Shown here piece by piece: positions 40,635 to 51,500 of a stretch of 64,000 nt of DNA. The translations under genes were made by a program, and so were the position numbers. The notes below the pieces were generated by a model that was not told the origin of the DNA, made no database searches, and saw only the letters and a program-made list of their open reading frames with translations. The stretch covers positions 41,688 to 105,687 of the IMG/VR virus record IMGVR_UViG_3300025030_000054. One strand, 5' to 3'. Source of the DNA: a virus. Position 1 is the stretch's first letter. Each line of letters starts with the position of its first letter.

Positions 40635-41869
40635 ATTAGACTCTTAGTTCCCACGCTTGTTTTAATTCTAACTGCTCCCTCATTTGAATACAACGCAAAT
40701 GATAGAATACCGTTAGATGTTTTAATTCTTAAAGGCCCGTTTTGAGATGTTTGAACAGGCACTTTAGTTGACCCTGCGAGTAATGTTATAAATGGTATGA
40801 AAGGTGCTGCTGTAGTGGTTGTAGTTGGATTACTTGTTGTCGTAGCTTGTATAGTTGTAGTTGTCGGTTGAACTGTTGTAGTAGCCGCCAAAGTTGTTGT
40901 AGGAACTAAGGTAGTTGTGGTAGTTGGAGCTACGGTTGTTGTAGGGGCAGCTGTTGTGGTAGCCAGCGTAATCACCACCGTATCGCTCACCCCTGCGCTC
41001 ACATTCCCCGCCGCGTCCTTGGCCCACGCCCAGAGCGTCTTGATCCCTGCTTCCGCAAACGTGTGCGTCTCAGGTGCCGTCGCGCTCCATCCTGAGTCTC
41101 CTGCAAGCGGTGGGGTTGCTGACTCGGTGAGCTTGTAACCTGTTACTGCTACATCGTCCGTTGCGAGTAGAGATGTGATCGGGACGGTGAGGGTGGTTGA
41201 GGTTGCGGGGATAGTGAAGTAGGTAACGGCCGGGAAAACTATCGCACCATCTGCCGCCAAAAACGGTGTGAGTGCAGACATGATGCCAGTGACCAAAACA
41301 TCCTTCGCCGCCGCGTTGACATGTACGCCGTCAACCAGATAATCAGCTTTCCAGTTGGCGTTGACGGTCATCGCCGTCTGCCAATTGACAAACGGCAGAC
41401 CCCATTCTGTCGCCAGAGATTGCAGCCTATTGCGTAGCGGATCGGTATCGGTCAGATTTCTGTGGTAGGTGAAGCCATCTGTTGATTCCGCATGTGCGGG
41501 CGCAGCCACAAGCAACATGAGGGGATAGCTTGCCATCCCGTCCAAGAGTGCGCGATAATCCCTCACCCTCTGTTCGTAGGCGTCAGGGTTATAGCGTGTC
41601 GGATTTCCAGAGATAAAGTTGTAGTATCCGTCATTGGTCCCGCCGTGAAGGAACACAACCAAGTCAGGCGCAAACGGTGTTACTTGAGTCGAGAAGTTGT
41701 TCAGCGCATCGTAAGAAGTAGACCCCCCAACCCCACTGTTGGTAATAGTGTATGTTGCTGCCGGATATGAATCATTGAGCGCGGCCTGTAGCTTAGCCGC
41801 TAAATCCCCAAAGGTTGCGTCGTTGTATTCGGTGTTGCTGTCGCCTACTAGGGTTATTTTGGTTGTCAT
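40631..41869 (-). CDS. SGNH esterase with Ig-like domain and Thr/Pro linker, fibre or spike
   Basis: 412 residues. SGNH hydrolase: VGDSNTEY (8-15), SGVGGS, HGGTND (about 75-80) and DGVHVN (about 187), a lipase/acylesterase fold often used to deacetylate surface polysaccharide. Then an Ig-like module ending TLWAWAKDAAGNVSA, a PTTTT-rich linker (about 300-360) and a C-terminal beta domain. The SGNH and Ig portions are visibly more GC-rich than neighbours, a sign of recent transfer, and resemble Geobacter proteins. Virion attachment and receptor processing is the likely role. Confidence 0.7.
   Translation of the reverse strand: MTTKITLVGDSNTEYNDATFGDLAAKLQAALNDSYPAATYTITNSGVGGSTSYDALNNFSTQVTPFAPDLVVFLHGGTNDGYYNFISGNPTRYNPDAYEQRVRDYRALLDGMASYPLMLLVAAPAHAESTDGFTYHRNLTDTDPLRNRLQSLATEWGLPFVNWQTAMTVNANWKADYLVDGVHVNAAAKDVLVTGIMSALTPFLAADGAIVFPAVTYFTIPATSTTLTVPITSLLATDDVAVTGYKLTESATPPLAGDSGWSATAPETHTFAEAGIKTLWAWAKDAAGNVSAGVSDTVVITLATTTAAPTTTVAPTTTTTLVPTTTLAATTTVQPTTTTIQATTTSNPTTTTTAAPFIPFITLLAGSTKVPVQTSQNGPLRIKTSNGILSFALYSNEGAVRIKTSVGTKSLI
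40805..40970. repeat. Thr/Pro-linker coding repeat 1
   Basis: Degenerate repeats of a GTAGTTG-type unit (minus strand) encoding TTTxAPTTT in the SGNH fibre gene. Same unit as in the next fibre gene. Boundaries approximate. Confidence 0.7.
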
Positions 41870-41877
41870 TTTGTCCC

Positions 41878-44415
41878 CTAGTACTCTTTGTAATTCGTTA
41901 CTGTGAAATCTGAAGCATTACTATCTGTATAAAAGTCCATACCTAAACACTCATAAAAAGTTGACCCTGCGTCTTTTATGTCTATGCCAAAAGTTAGCCA
42001 ACCTGTAGTTGCTAGCTGAGTACGGCTTGAATTTAAGACTGACAGCTTTGCCGTAGTGCCGCTAACTTCCAGTTTCGCAATATAGGTTGTCCCTGCCGTT
42101 ACTGTAGGGGTGTCAATGACACCTGAATATGTATCAGATGGTGTGTACCACCTCAGCCTAAGAACATTAGTACTTCCCGTACCAGCCGGTGATGCATACA
42201 CCCATAATCTACGTGTAGATGCGATAGTCGCACCATCCCCAACGACCGGAGCGGAAGATTTTTCAACAAGGCCGAATATATCACCGCCTCCTTCCGTGAA
42301 TACAGAAGCAGCAACAGAAAATGTTACTTCGTAACTCCTCACATTGGCTTTGCTGAAATTCTTAGAATACATAAAAGCAGCTTCCCATCCCAATGAAAGG
42401 ATTCTTAAGCTGGATGTTTCCGAAACCGACCCCCCATCCCCGGTGACTACTTGCCACTTAGCTGTATCAAGTGACGAATTGTTAAAATTATCGGAGTATA
42501 ACGGCGGAGTCCCGCTAACCTCCGCCGACTCCGTACTCCCCGCCCCGTTGATAGCCGCGAGGCTGTAATAGTACGTGGTCCCGTTGGTGCGCCCTGTGTG
42601 AGTGTACGGGAGGGTGACGCCGGTTATCGTATTGCTACGGGTGCCTGCTACTGTGCCCCATTTGAGGTCGTAGCTGGTCGCGCCGGTGCCGCCGGATGTT
42701 AGGGCGATGACGTTTTGAGTGTCGCCGGGGGTGACGCTGATGACCGGCTGAGTGGGAGCGGCTGCGGTTGTGACAGTAAACGTATCGCTAACCCCACCAA
42801 TGGTAAGTGTGGTATTTACTGCTGTACTAGCACTGCCAGAACTTGTCACCTTGACCTTGACAGTATCACCATTGATGACCGTTCCCGATGTGCTTGTGTA
42901 CGCTCCACCATTCTTGCTGTATTCGCCACCTGTTATCGAAATAGTAGCAGCATCATTTATTCCTGCTACAGTGATCGTGTTGGACTCTGTAGCTGTACTC
43001 ACCGCAACGCCTGTCTGATCGGTAAAGGTGAAAGCATCGGGAGTCGTATCTGCCACTACAGTAACGACAGAGAAAGTATCAGTCACATCACCTATGGTTA
43101 AGAACGCTGTCGCTGAACTGTTATACCCAGTAGAGCTGTAAAGCTGTACCCTTACGCTGTCGCCGTTTACTACAGTTCCGTCCACATTTGTGAATGCACC
43201 CTCATTGACAGAATACCAGCCACTGAGTACGTGAATGGCAGCAGGTGCATTTATACCAGAGACAGTTATCGGAGCCGAGGTAATCAGGGTGTTTAGTGCT
43301 ACGCTTGATTGATCCACGAAGACGAATCCATCGGGCGTCGTATCTGGTGCTACTGTAGTTGTCGGACTTGCTGTAGTTGTCGGTGCTACTGTAGTTGTCG
43401 GTGCTACTGTTGTGGTAGTAGTTGTTGTAGGCACTGCAGTAGTTGTAGCTGCTAAAGTTGTAGTCGTAGGGTTAGCCGTAGTTGTCGGACTTGCTGTAGT
43501 TGTCGGTGCTACGGTAGTCGTAGTTTCTATTAACGTAGTGACGGTGAAAGAGTCTGTAACTCCGCCTATGGTTAAATACCCAGTCGTTACAGTCCCATAG
43601 TCAGGAGAACTGTAAAGTTGTACTTTTACGGTATCCCCATTCACCACTGTACCATCCGCATTTGTAAACGGGCCGTCATTGATAGAATAATTAGCGCCAG
43701 TTATACTTATCGGAGTTGCCGTATTAATACCATCCACAGTTATACCAAAGAACAGTGTAATTAAGCTATTCCGGGCTACATTCGTTTCATTGATAAAATT
43801 AAATGTATTAGGAGTGGTATCTGGTACTGCTGTAGTTGTTGGAGCCACTGTTGTAGGTACTGCTGTAGTTGTGGCTGCTACTGTAGTAGTAGTTGGTGCT
43901 ATAGTTGTAGTAGTAGGTACTGCCGTAGTAGTAGGTGCTACAGTAGTCGTAGGTGCTACCGTAGTTGTAGGTGTTACAGTAGTTGTTCCTAACAAATCGG
44001 TCCTAATAACAAACGTATAGCCTTGTGCAAACAACGCATCTTCCTGCACTTGTGTAGAAGCCTCTCCTACAAGTATGCCGGACTGACCAATCCTAGCATC
44101 CAGTTTCCGAATTACTTCTTGGGTTAAATGAAAGGCAAACTCGCTGTCACCTGCATAAATTTCTGCAAGCCCCAAGTTAGGAGTCCAGTCAGTAGTTATC
44201 TGGTAAGAAGAACCAGCTACGGAAATTCCAGCGTAGTTAGGGCTGATCTGAATTTGGGTGTTACTATCCACAGATATAATACCGTAAATAGCGGCTACTC
44301 CGTAAACTTTAAAAGTATCCCCAACACCAACCTTACTGAGCCAAGAAGTTCCCACCCCAGTCACTATATTTGTACCTTGATCTACTGATACTGTACCAAC
44401 CTGATACTGTGCCAT
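41878..44415 (-). CDS. Modular tail fibre protein
   Basis: 845 residues. N terminus (GTVSVDQGTNIVTGVGTSW...GDTFKV) is a widespread phage tail-attachment module. Then Thr/Pro linkers alternate with three tandem Ig-like units of about 95 residues starting DTTPN/D (about 210, 380 and 475), each closing xLTIGgVtDtFsVtT. A fibronectin-III-like module (about 570-660, GC-rich DNA) precedes a C-terminal lectin/glucanase-like beta sandwich (DNFNNSSLDTAKW). Host recognition is the likely role. Preceded by phage-type promoter at 44476. Confidence 0.75.
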   Translation of the reverse strand: MAQYQVGTVSVDQGTNIVTGVGTSWLSKVGVGDTFKVYGVAAIYGIISVDSNTQIQISPNYAGISVAGSSYQITTDWTPNLGLAEIYAGDSEFAFHLTQEVIRKLDARIGQSGILVGEASTQVQEDALFAQGYTFVIRTDLLGTTTVTPTTTVAPTTTVAPTTTAVPTTTTIAPTTTTVAATTTAVPTTVAPTTTAVPDTTPNTFNFINETNVARNSLITLFFGITVDGINTATPISITGANYSINDGPFTNADGTVVNGDTVKVQLYSSPDYGTVTTGYLTIGGVTDSFTVTTLIETTTTVAPTTTASPTTTANPTTTTLAATTTAVPTTTTTTTVAPTTTVAPTTTASPTTTVAPDTTPDGFVFVDQSSVALNTLITSAPITVSGINAPAAIHVLSGWYSVNEGAFTNVDGTVVNGDSVRVQLYSSTGYNSSATAFLTIGDVTDTFSVVTVVADTTPDAFTFTDQTGVAVSTATESNTITVAGINDAATISITGGEYSKNGGAYTSTSGTVINGDTVKVKVTSSGSASTAVNTTLTIGGVSDTFTVTTAAAPTQPVISVTPGDTQNVIALTSGGTGATSYDLKWGTVAGTRSNTITGVTLPYTHTGRTNGTTYYYSLAAINGAGSTESAEVSGTPPLYSDNFNNSSLDTAKWQVVTGDGGSVSETSSLRILSLGWEAAFMYSKNFSKANVRSYEVTFSVAASVFTEGGGDIFGLVEKSSAPVVGDGATIASTRRLWVYASPAGTGSTNVLRLRWYTPSDTYSGVIDTPTVTAGTTYIAKLEVSGTTAKLSVLNSSRTQLATTGWLTFGIDIKDAGSTFYECLGMDFYTDSNASDFTVTNYKEY
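43363..43523. repeat. Thr/Pro-linker coding repeat 2
   Basis: Tandem short units encoding PTTTVAPTTT in the 845-residue fibre, with 15-18 base near-identical units, prone to length change. Boundaries approximate. Confidence 0.7.
43815..43990. repeat. Thr/Pro-linker coding repeat 3
   Basis: Second linker block of the same fibre gene, between the N-terminal attachment module and the first Ig-like unit; the same repeat vocabulary as block 2. Boundaries approximate. Confidence 0.7.
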
Positions 44416-44475
44416 ACAAGTCTCCTAACAAACTATCTAATAAATTGTCCTAAAACAAATAAATCATTTCATACT

Positions 44476-44504
44476 ATTATATACCCTCTAGGCATAATAA
44501 ATAT
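44476..44504 (-). promoter_or_regulatory. Phage-type promoter (ATATTT-17-TATAAT) of fibre genes
   Basis: Minus-strand TATAAT (44481-44476) preceded by GGGTA, with AT-rich ATATTT 17 bases upstream. Weakest -35 match of the five, but the -10 block is identical. It lies 60 bases before the fibre gene start in a 112-base gap. Confidence 0.45.
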
Positions 44505-44527
44505 TACTTTGGCAAGTACATTTAATA

Positions 44528-45058
44528 CTAGACCCACTTAATTGCTTCTACTTCCTCTACTGTCTCAGCTAATTCTATTTGAGTTTTTAATGCTCTGGCC
44601 TTTTGATGTATAGCATTACCTCTCAAGGCCATAGTTATGGGAATCTGAACCATCTGAGATTTATCCATAGTTACTGTAGAGCTGTCCTGGCAAGTCCACT
44701 CAATAGAAAACTCTGGAACAACTTGAGCTGCCTGAACTGCTATACTAATTCTTCGGATAGCTGCTAAGTCTGAATCAAAACGTTTGTCTAGGTAATCAAA
44801 GCCAGAGAGTTCTTCTACATCTCTGGCTTTTTTGATTTCATCCCATTTTATTTCTTTGGCTCTAAGCAAAGTCAGTGTAGACTGCACCACAGGAACTCCA
44901 TTAATTATGTGGGTAGCCTTCTCCATCTCCAATAGATTTTCTGGGCTGGCTTTAAAGTGCAGAAATTTATGGATGGCGGGGTCACTGTTATAGTCTGCTG
45001 AATCATCATCATAAATTCCCACTTTCTTTCCAGTTATTATTTCATATACACAAATCAT
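44528..45058 (-). CDS. DUF4376-domain tail protein
   Basis: 176 residues. C-terminal half follows the DUF4376 pattern: KWDEIKKARDVEELSGFDYLDKRFDSD...I...W, then a helical end with TQIELAETVEEVEAIKW. Members sit next to tail fibre genes and are thought to help fibre assembly. Overlaps the next upstream gene by 4 bases. Confidence 0.65.
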   Translation of the reverse strand: MICVYEIITGKKVGIYDDDSADYNSDPAIHKFLHFKASPENLLEMEKATHIINGVPVVQSTLTLLRAKEIKWDEIKKARDVEELSGFDYLDKRFDSDLAAIRRISIAVQAAQVVPEFSIEWTCQDSSTVTMDKSQMVQIPITMALRGNAIHQKARALKTQIELAETVEEVEAIKWV

Positions 45059-48000
45059 CTGACAACTCCCTCTATAGAAAACACAACTTTCGTTATTTCC
45101 TTTATCCCAGAAAATCCTGCTATATTAGCGTGCAAGGCTACGGTATGAGAACCTGAATTAAGGTAAACCCTATTGCTAACCGCATTGCCTCCTAAGTACG
45201 CTCCAGCACCACCATATTGATGTGAATCTATAGTTACGCCGTCTACTTTTATTTCGTAGTAGTAGTGCTCATCGCCAGACACTGCCCCGTCTTTGGTAAC
45301 GTAAGTCATAAGGTTATAATAAGCCGAATGTCTTACTGTAAAATTATAAGAAGCAACCAAGGCTGGGTTTATGTTGTTGTTTATACCATTGTAAAAATTT
45401 GTGTCTATAGAGGCGTACCGCTGCACTGAAACAGCTTCTCCGGCAATTTGCAAGGTATCTACATAGGCATCTCCAGTGTATATCTTGTTACCGTCTATGG
45501 TAGTTGTGCCTGGCCTTGTCCACTCTGATACTGTTGTAGCCGCACTAGCCGCATTATCCCTTACAGTAGCTGCCAAGGTTCCGCCCACTTTAGCTACGTC
45601 ACTGGCGTATACCATGTTGTCTGTATCAGTTACTTGAATAGTTCCGAAAGAAGTTACGACAGAAACGTCCCAGCCTGCTTTCCAAGTATCTATATCGTAG
45701 TTAGAATAACCCGCGATAAAATTCTTTACGACTACTTTAGGGTGTGCCCAAGAAGCATTAGTCTCCCCAATCCAAACACACGCCTTGGTTCCATCGTGTC
45801 CGAAACGTATAGCATGAGATGCACTAGACTGTCCTATAATAGACGCAGAAGTGTTTACCCAGTAACCTCCTGAGTAATTATACCCGCCAATCAATGCGGT
45901 AAAGTATTGGTTGGTGGTGTAATTGTAAACATCTACAGAAAACTGAAGCATCGTACCAGACCATAATACCGGCAATGATATCTTAATAGCTCCAGTCGCA
46001 CTACCAGTAATACTGTAAGTTCCACCTACTGGTCTTGCTATGGTGGTTAAGCTATCTTCAGTGGAGTTTGCCATAGAAGCTGCTTTAACAGCTACCGCGT
46101 TAAGTAAGGCAGTTCTAGCATCGTAGTAAGCCTTCCAGCTTGCCCTAAAGGTTGACCCTACGATTACAGTAGTAGTACTTGCACTAGCGTCTGAAATCCA
46201 AGAGGGTATTCCACTAGTCCAAGTTACTCCTGCATTTAAGTAATCGGCTAAACTCTGAAAAGCGGCTGTGTAAGTAGCCTTTTCTGTAGGTAATCCAAAT
46301 GAGGTAGCTTGGGTTTCTATTCCAGCCTTTTCAGCAGATATTACCTCCCACTCTCTCCTAACCGTGTACTTTTCATTGGGCGTTAGTTTACTGTCAGAGG
46401 CGATATCTGATACTAAACTATTAACTGTGTTTGCTGTGTTCACTGCGTTGGTTGCATTTTGAGAGGCAGTTGCAGCAGCTCCCGCAGCAGTATTTGCAGT
46501 ACTATTTGCCGTGTCTGCTACAGTCTTTGCTTTGGTAGATATGGCATTTAATAAGATAGTTCGATTGTAATAATAGGTGCTCCATTTTGACCTAAAAGTT
46601 GCTCCTACAATAGTCGTGGTGGTTGGTATGTTAGCGTCAGTTATCCAAGAAGGAACTCCACTACTCCATGCCGCGCCATTGTTAAGGTAGTTTGCAAGAG
46701 CCTGAAAAGCATTTATGTAGTTAGCCTTTTCTGTAGTTATTCCGAAGTTCTCTGCCTGAGTATTTATCCCACCCCACTCGCTAGCAACAACATCCCACTC
46801 TAGTCTTACAGACTGCTTTTCGGTAGCCGTTAGTTTGCCATCAGACGCTATTTCAGCAATTAGTGCATTAGCTGTTTCGGCTTCGTTTAGAGCATCTGCT
46901 ATAGACTCATTTATATCTTCCACTGCGGGAGTCCATGCAGTAGCCGTGTTACCTATTTCTACTTTTAATAACTTGACTATAGGTTTTACTCCAGTACCGT
47001 AAGTACCGTAGAACGAAAGATGGCAGATATCTCCATTATATCCAGCAGGGTCATATGAGAAACTTCCAGTTAAGGAGAAATACTGATACTCTGTTGTAGC
47101 ATTCACAACTAAAGAAGTGTTTATAAGGTATTTTCCCAAACTATAGACTACTACCTGACCAGGGATGGTAGATTTTAACAAACCAGAAATAGTTACAGGC
47201 TTCCCTAAGTTGGCTATTGCAATACTGTTAAGATCCACTGGTAGGTACTCTGTAACAGAAGTTCTTTCTACGTCACTGCCTGCTAATAGGTTTCTCCCAC
47301 CAACCACAATAGCACTGTTATCTACTTCAATTGTTTGTCCGGCAGCATTTTTAGGGTTTGAAGTGAAATGAACTGTCCCATAGAAATCACCGCCCATGAG
47401 CTGAAAAGTGCCTGTCTTATCAAACTTCCAGCCAGCCTGTCCAGCAACATAGTTAGTGCTTTGAATATAGTTGCCTATCTTTGCATTGTCTATGTCCCCC
47501 TCTTTTATTGCAGCTTTGGCTATATAAACTGTTCCTTGGTCAACTATGAAAGGAACTAAAGGCGTAGCTCCCGGACCTGCATCCACAATAGAAAATCTGT
47601 CAGCAAGAATTTCTACATTGCTAGTTACTCCATCACTCCACAGACCTATTCCAGCGATCTTACCGTTAGCATCCACCTTCAACATCATCTTAGCCTCTAC
47701 CGCAGAGGTTATAGCTCCGTCAATTGCTGTAGTAGTTTCGACAGTAGTAGAGTAGTTGATTAGTGCAGAAGCTGTGTTATTGTTTGCCGTAGCTACCGCG
47801 CCAGAAGTAGCAGTAGCTATAGCTGAGTCCGCGTCTACTTTTGTATAGTAGCTTGCTAACGAAGTTGCCAGCGAACCAGTACTAACTAGAGAAGAGGTAG
47901 CCCCAGTTATTGCCGTAGCAGTTGCAGAGTCCGCTTCGGTTTTTGTGTAGTAACCAGAAAGCGCCGTAGCAAGTGTACCGTTAGTGACTGACTCAGAGGT

Positions 48001-48525
48001 CGCGCCAATTACTGCTTCAGAGATTGCAGTGTCGGCTTCCACCTTAGTATAGTAGTAGTCCAATGCTGCGGCTCTGGCTTGGGCTTCTCCAGATACCGCA
48101 GCAGCTCTATCTAAAATCTCTTGGGCTAGTCTATCTAACAAACCAACTTCAGGGGAATCTATCAGGTCTATTCTGCTACTAAGTTCCGAATGCAATTCGC
48201 TTTCAGTAATCTGCCCCGAAATCATTTCTATAATATCTGGGATAGATCTTACCGTGACACTCTTCTCTTCTGAATAGTTTAAACTTAGAAAATCAATGTT
48301 TTCTGGATCTTCAAAACTATCGTAAGCAGCTACCTTAATGTAGTACACCCCGTCATCTGAAGGTATAGTTACAGAAGTATCAGGCCCAACACTAACCATA
48401 TTACTTTCAGAAGGCGTAAAGCCGCTCTCTAAAGATGCATTGATTACGTAACCTACCACGTCAAGGTCAGGTGCCGGATTAAATGTTACTACATAATTTT
48501 TTATTCCAGCTTCTAAGTTTATCAT
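45055..48525 (-). CDS. Tail tip/central fibre protein with DUF1983-like domain
   Basis: 1156 residues. N-terminal fibronectin-III-like domain (to about 95), then helical repeats with YYTKxEADSAIAxA, then MLKVDANGKIAGIGLWSDGVTSNVEILADRFSIV (about 280), the DUF1983-type region of phage lambda J C termini. Two tandem copies of about 115 residues begin ASDGKLTATEKQSVRLEW (about 560) and ASDSKLTPNEKYTVRREW (about 700). A C-terminal beta domain ends the protein. It completes the tip together with the J-like gene upstream. Confidence 0.75.
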   Translation of the reverse strand: MINLEAGIKNYVVTFNPAPDLDVVGYVINASLESGFTPSESNMVSVGPDTSVTIPSDDGVYYIKVAAYDSFEDPENIDFLSLNYSEEKSVTVRSIPDIIEMISGQITESELHSELSSRIDLIDSPEVGLLDRLAQEILDRAAAVSGEAQARAAALDYYYTKVEADTAISEAVIGATSESVTNGTLATALSGYYTKTEADSATATAITGATSSLVSTGSLATSLASYYTKVDADSAIATATSGAVATANNNTASALINYSTTVETTTAIDGAITSAVEAKMMLKVDANGKIAGIGLWSDGVTSNVEILADRFSIVDAGPGATPLVPFIVDQGTVYIAKAAIKEGDIDNAKIGNYIQSTNYVAGQAGWKFDKTGTFQLMGGDFYGTVHFTSNPKNAAGQTIEVDNSAIVVGGRNLLAGSDVERTSVTEYLPVDLNSIAIANLGKPVTISGLLKSTIPGQVVVYSLGKYLINTSLVVNATTEYQYFSLTGSFSYDPAGYNGDICHLSFYGTYGTGVKPIVKLLKVEIGNTATAWTPAVEDINESIADALNEAETANALIAEIASDGKLTATEKQSVRLEWDVVASEWGGINTQAENFGITTEKANYINAFQALANYLNNGAAWSSGVPSWITDANIPTTTTIVGATFRSKWSTYYYNRTILLNAISTKAKTVADTANSTANTAAGAAATASQNATNAVNTANTVNSLVSDIASDSKLTPNEKYTVRREWEVISAEKAGIETQATSFGLPTEKATYTAAFQSLADYLNAGVTWTSGIPSWISDASASTTTVIVGSTFRASWKAYYDARTALLNAVAVKAASMANSTEDSLTTIARPVGGTYSITGSATGAIKISLPVLWSGTMLQFSVDVYNYTTNQYFTALIGGYNYSGGYWVNTSASIIGQSSASHAIRFGHDGTKACVWIGETNASWAHPKVVVKNFIAGYSNYDIDTWKAGWDVSVVTSFGTIQVTDTDNMVYASDVAKVGGTLAATVRDNAASAATTVSEWTRPGTTTIDGNKIYTGDAYVDTLQIAGEAVSVQRYASIDTNFYNGINNNINPALVASYNFTVRHSAYYNLMTYVTKDGAVSGDEHYYYEIKVDGVTIDSHQYGGAGAYLGGNAVSNRVYLNSGSHTVALHANIAGFSGIKEITKVVFSIEGVVR

Positions 48526-48534
48526 AAATTATCC

Positions 48535-51500
48535 TTAAGTTAGTCTAGCAGGTACTGGGTTAGTCACTTGCAAGGTTTTTGGTGCAGACTCTCTTCCCAA
48601 CCTATCTACTGCAATTACAGTAATACTGAAAGTTCTAACTGGCCTACCTGCACCGTCTACATAATTTTGCTCATATTTATAGTCGTAATGCTCATCATAG
48701 ACCTTAGTACTATGCCTCACAGAACCATCAGCATTTTTAATGGTTATCTGATATTCCTTCAACCAAGAATCTGCTGTGGCTGTTGCTAGGGCACTGTCGG
48801 TAGCTAGATCGTTGAGATTAAAGTCAACTACGGCAGGTTTTCGCCAAGTGAATTTAGCATCCTTCCCAGCAAACTCCGTAGTATTTCCCTGACCTACTAA
48901 CTGAAGCCCAGACACGCCCTTTATAAACTCAGTGTTATCTATGTAAGGAGTTATGTAGAGAGTGTAGTAAGGAGTCAGGTCAGTATCGCCCAAAGCCTCT
49001 GCTATACTCTGCCTAGTTCCATCTGTGTAAACCGAGATGCAGATAAACTGGTATTCTCCTTCTACTGTTATCTCCGGAATATTAACTACTCCAGTTTTGT
49101 CTATAGGAGTCTCAGCATAAACTCCGTTAATTCCGTAGTAGACAATAACACCAGCCCAGCCTAATTGAACAGGCTTAGAGTAGTAAACCCTAGCACCAGT
49201 CTTTAAGTTACCCGTAGAATCAACATACACAGTAGACTCTGCGAACACATTCTTAACTGACCTCTTAATGGCGTCTAAGCTGCTGTAGTTCGGCATCACT
49301 ATAATTGGCAGGTCGGTAATATCGTCAGCGTCTGTATAAATCTCATCTAAGTATTCTACACAAGTAACTTCTATAACTTCGTCTTTATCTCTCTTTAGTG
49401 AAACAAATTTAAAGGGCTTTACGGTGTTTGTAATGTCGCCTACAATGTACAAATCATCCTTCGCTGGGGTATTTACAGGAATCTCGTCTAAGGTAAATTC
49501 TCTACAGATGCCCATATTACTTGGTGTAACCGCAACTATCTCTGGAGACTTGCCTTTACAAACTAACTGCATAGAATGTAAAACAGAAACATCTGAACTA
49601 ATTTCTACATCGTCACTTACAGTTATTAGTCTAGTCTCTGCATCATAACTTACTACCCTTCCCCCAAACCCCCATTGAGGAACATCGTGCTGTACACCTA
49701 TCACGTCCCCTACCGTAGATAGTAATCCATAAGTAGAAGTCTTGAAAGAAACCGAGGTAGTTAAAAGCTGACCAACCCTGAGAGCGTATTTAGCAAGTGA
49801 CTTAGCTTGGTCCTCTCCGGTAACGCCTATCAACTGCAAGGTCTTTTTGCTCTCTTCCTTAGTAATGTCTAACTGATAATCTGGATCTTCCAAAATCAAA
49901 GTATCCTGATCGTAATCCTTCTCTTTATTATTGAACTGTACTTCATATACGTTAGGAAGTTGCTTGAAAGACATACCTGTTTCGACATACTCTTTGATGT
50001 TGCTCATGTTAAAGAGTTGGCTTATGGGTTTGGGTCTATCAATATCAATGAAAACAACCCCTTCAGTGTAATACAAGGTGGCTCTCATCGAAGCGCATAT
50101 AATAGTCAACCATTCGATAGCTGTCTTAGACTGGTCTATTACTATGTTGAGGCTGAATCTAGGTCTAGCAGATTCGTAGTCGTCACTGGTAGGGTCCGTT
50201 ACTAGCGTGCCGTCAGGTGTTATCCTCTCGTCACAGTACTGAGCCATTTGAAAGAAGTTGGCCTTCATCAACCCAAGTTTGGAGGATGAAATTTTAAAGT
50301 AGTCTTTTAAGCCATACCTCTCGTTCATTATCAAATCATACAGACACCAAACTGGATTATCGGTCCATTCTTTATCTGCTTTGAATAGTCCGTTATAGGC
50401 ATCTGACATGTACCTGCGAGTTCCGTTATAGAACTGTGGTAGTTGAACCTTAGTACCTTGTATGACAGATGTTATTGTAGGCAACCCGCCGGATATAAAC
50501 TCAGTCGCTTTGATACTCAACCCTAGAAGTGCTGTGTGGGGGTATATAAGCTGTTCTTGAATCTCCTCAATAACATCCTTAACATAAACGTTATCTACTA
50601 TCAAGAGATTATCTGAGTTACTAGGAGTGACCCTAATAAGTTTTACATCGTATGCGCCATTTTCCCGTATAGGCACTACGAAGGTTTGCTCAGACTCTGA
50701 TTTAGTTTTTCCTCTTATGCTGACTATAGTGTGTTTTTTTGTAATACCGTCTGAGTAAAATTCTGAGTACGAATCTCCTGTGCTTAATTTCCAGTATACT
50801 TTTATATCGACTGTGGTGTCTAACAGTTCGCCCTTTTCACTCTTATATATTGCTGGGGCCGCCAAGTTTATTTTAAGCGCATCGACTGGTGTTGAAGTAG
50901 ATACAACCACACCGTCAGAGGTTGGGTCTATCGTAGAGTCTTCAGTGTTGGTTACTAAAAGATTATACGAAAAAGAGTTCTTAACTCTGTTGAAGTACTC
51001 CATTGACGAGGTAACGTCCGTATTTAATGCGCCAGAGTTTCTTATGACGTACTTATCCACGTAACCGTCTAAGGTAGCAGCCGAACTAGGTACTGGGTAT
51101 CTGGACACTTCAAAGCGCGGGTCTGCCGCAAGCGTGTCATACCACACCTCAGTAAACCCACCAGCCCAAGACTTAGGCGTTACTACTTTAATTTTATACA
51201 TCCCAGTGGTGGGGAATACTACATTAGCTTTTGTGGGTTCTAGGTAAGCGCGTAAGTTATTAAAAGGTTTTCTTGGAATAGCAACTGGACCTACTCTATT
51301 GGAATAGTCATCCGAACTTGAAGCCTCCTTCCAGTAAATATAACATACCTCATCTGTCTGATCTGGGTACGTACCACTAAATGCACCTATATAAACATCT
51401 ACGCTAGTAGCTGCGCTTTCTAATGTGTACTCTAATTCTAAATGAAAACCTGTAGGTGCTTCTAGTCTGTCAAAGGTTCTAATTACAGGTACAACTGTGC

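Noticed and set aside
41492-44388. Rightward Val/Thr-rich frames across the fibre genes
   Set aside because: They are reverse reading of the Thr/Pro repeat DNA and the GC-rich modules, without ribosome sites.
41878-44415. Diversity-generating retroelement acting on the fibre
   Set aside because: No reverse transcriptase or template/variable repeat pair seen; the repeats encode simple Thr/Pro linkers.
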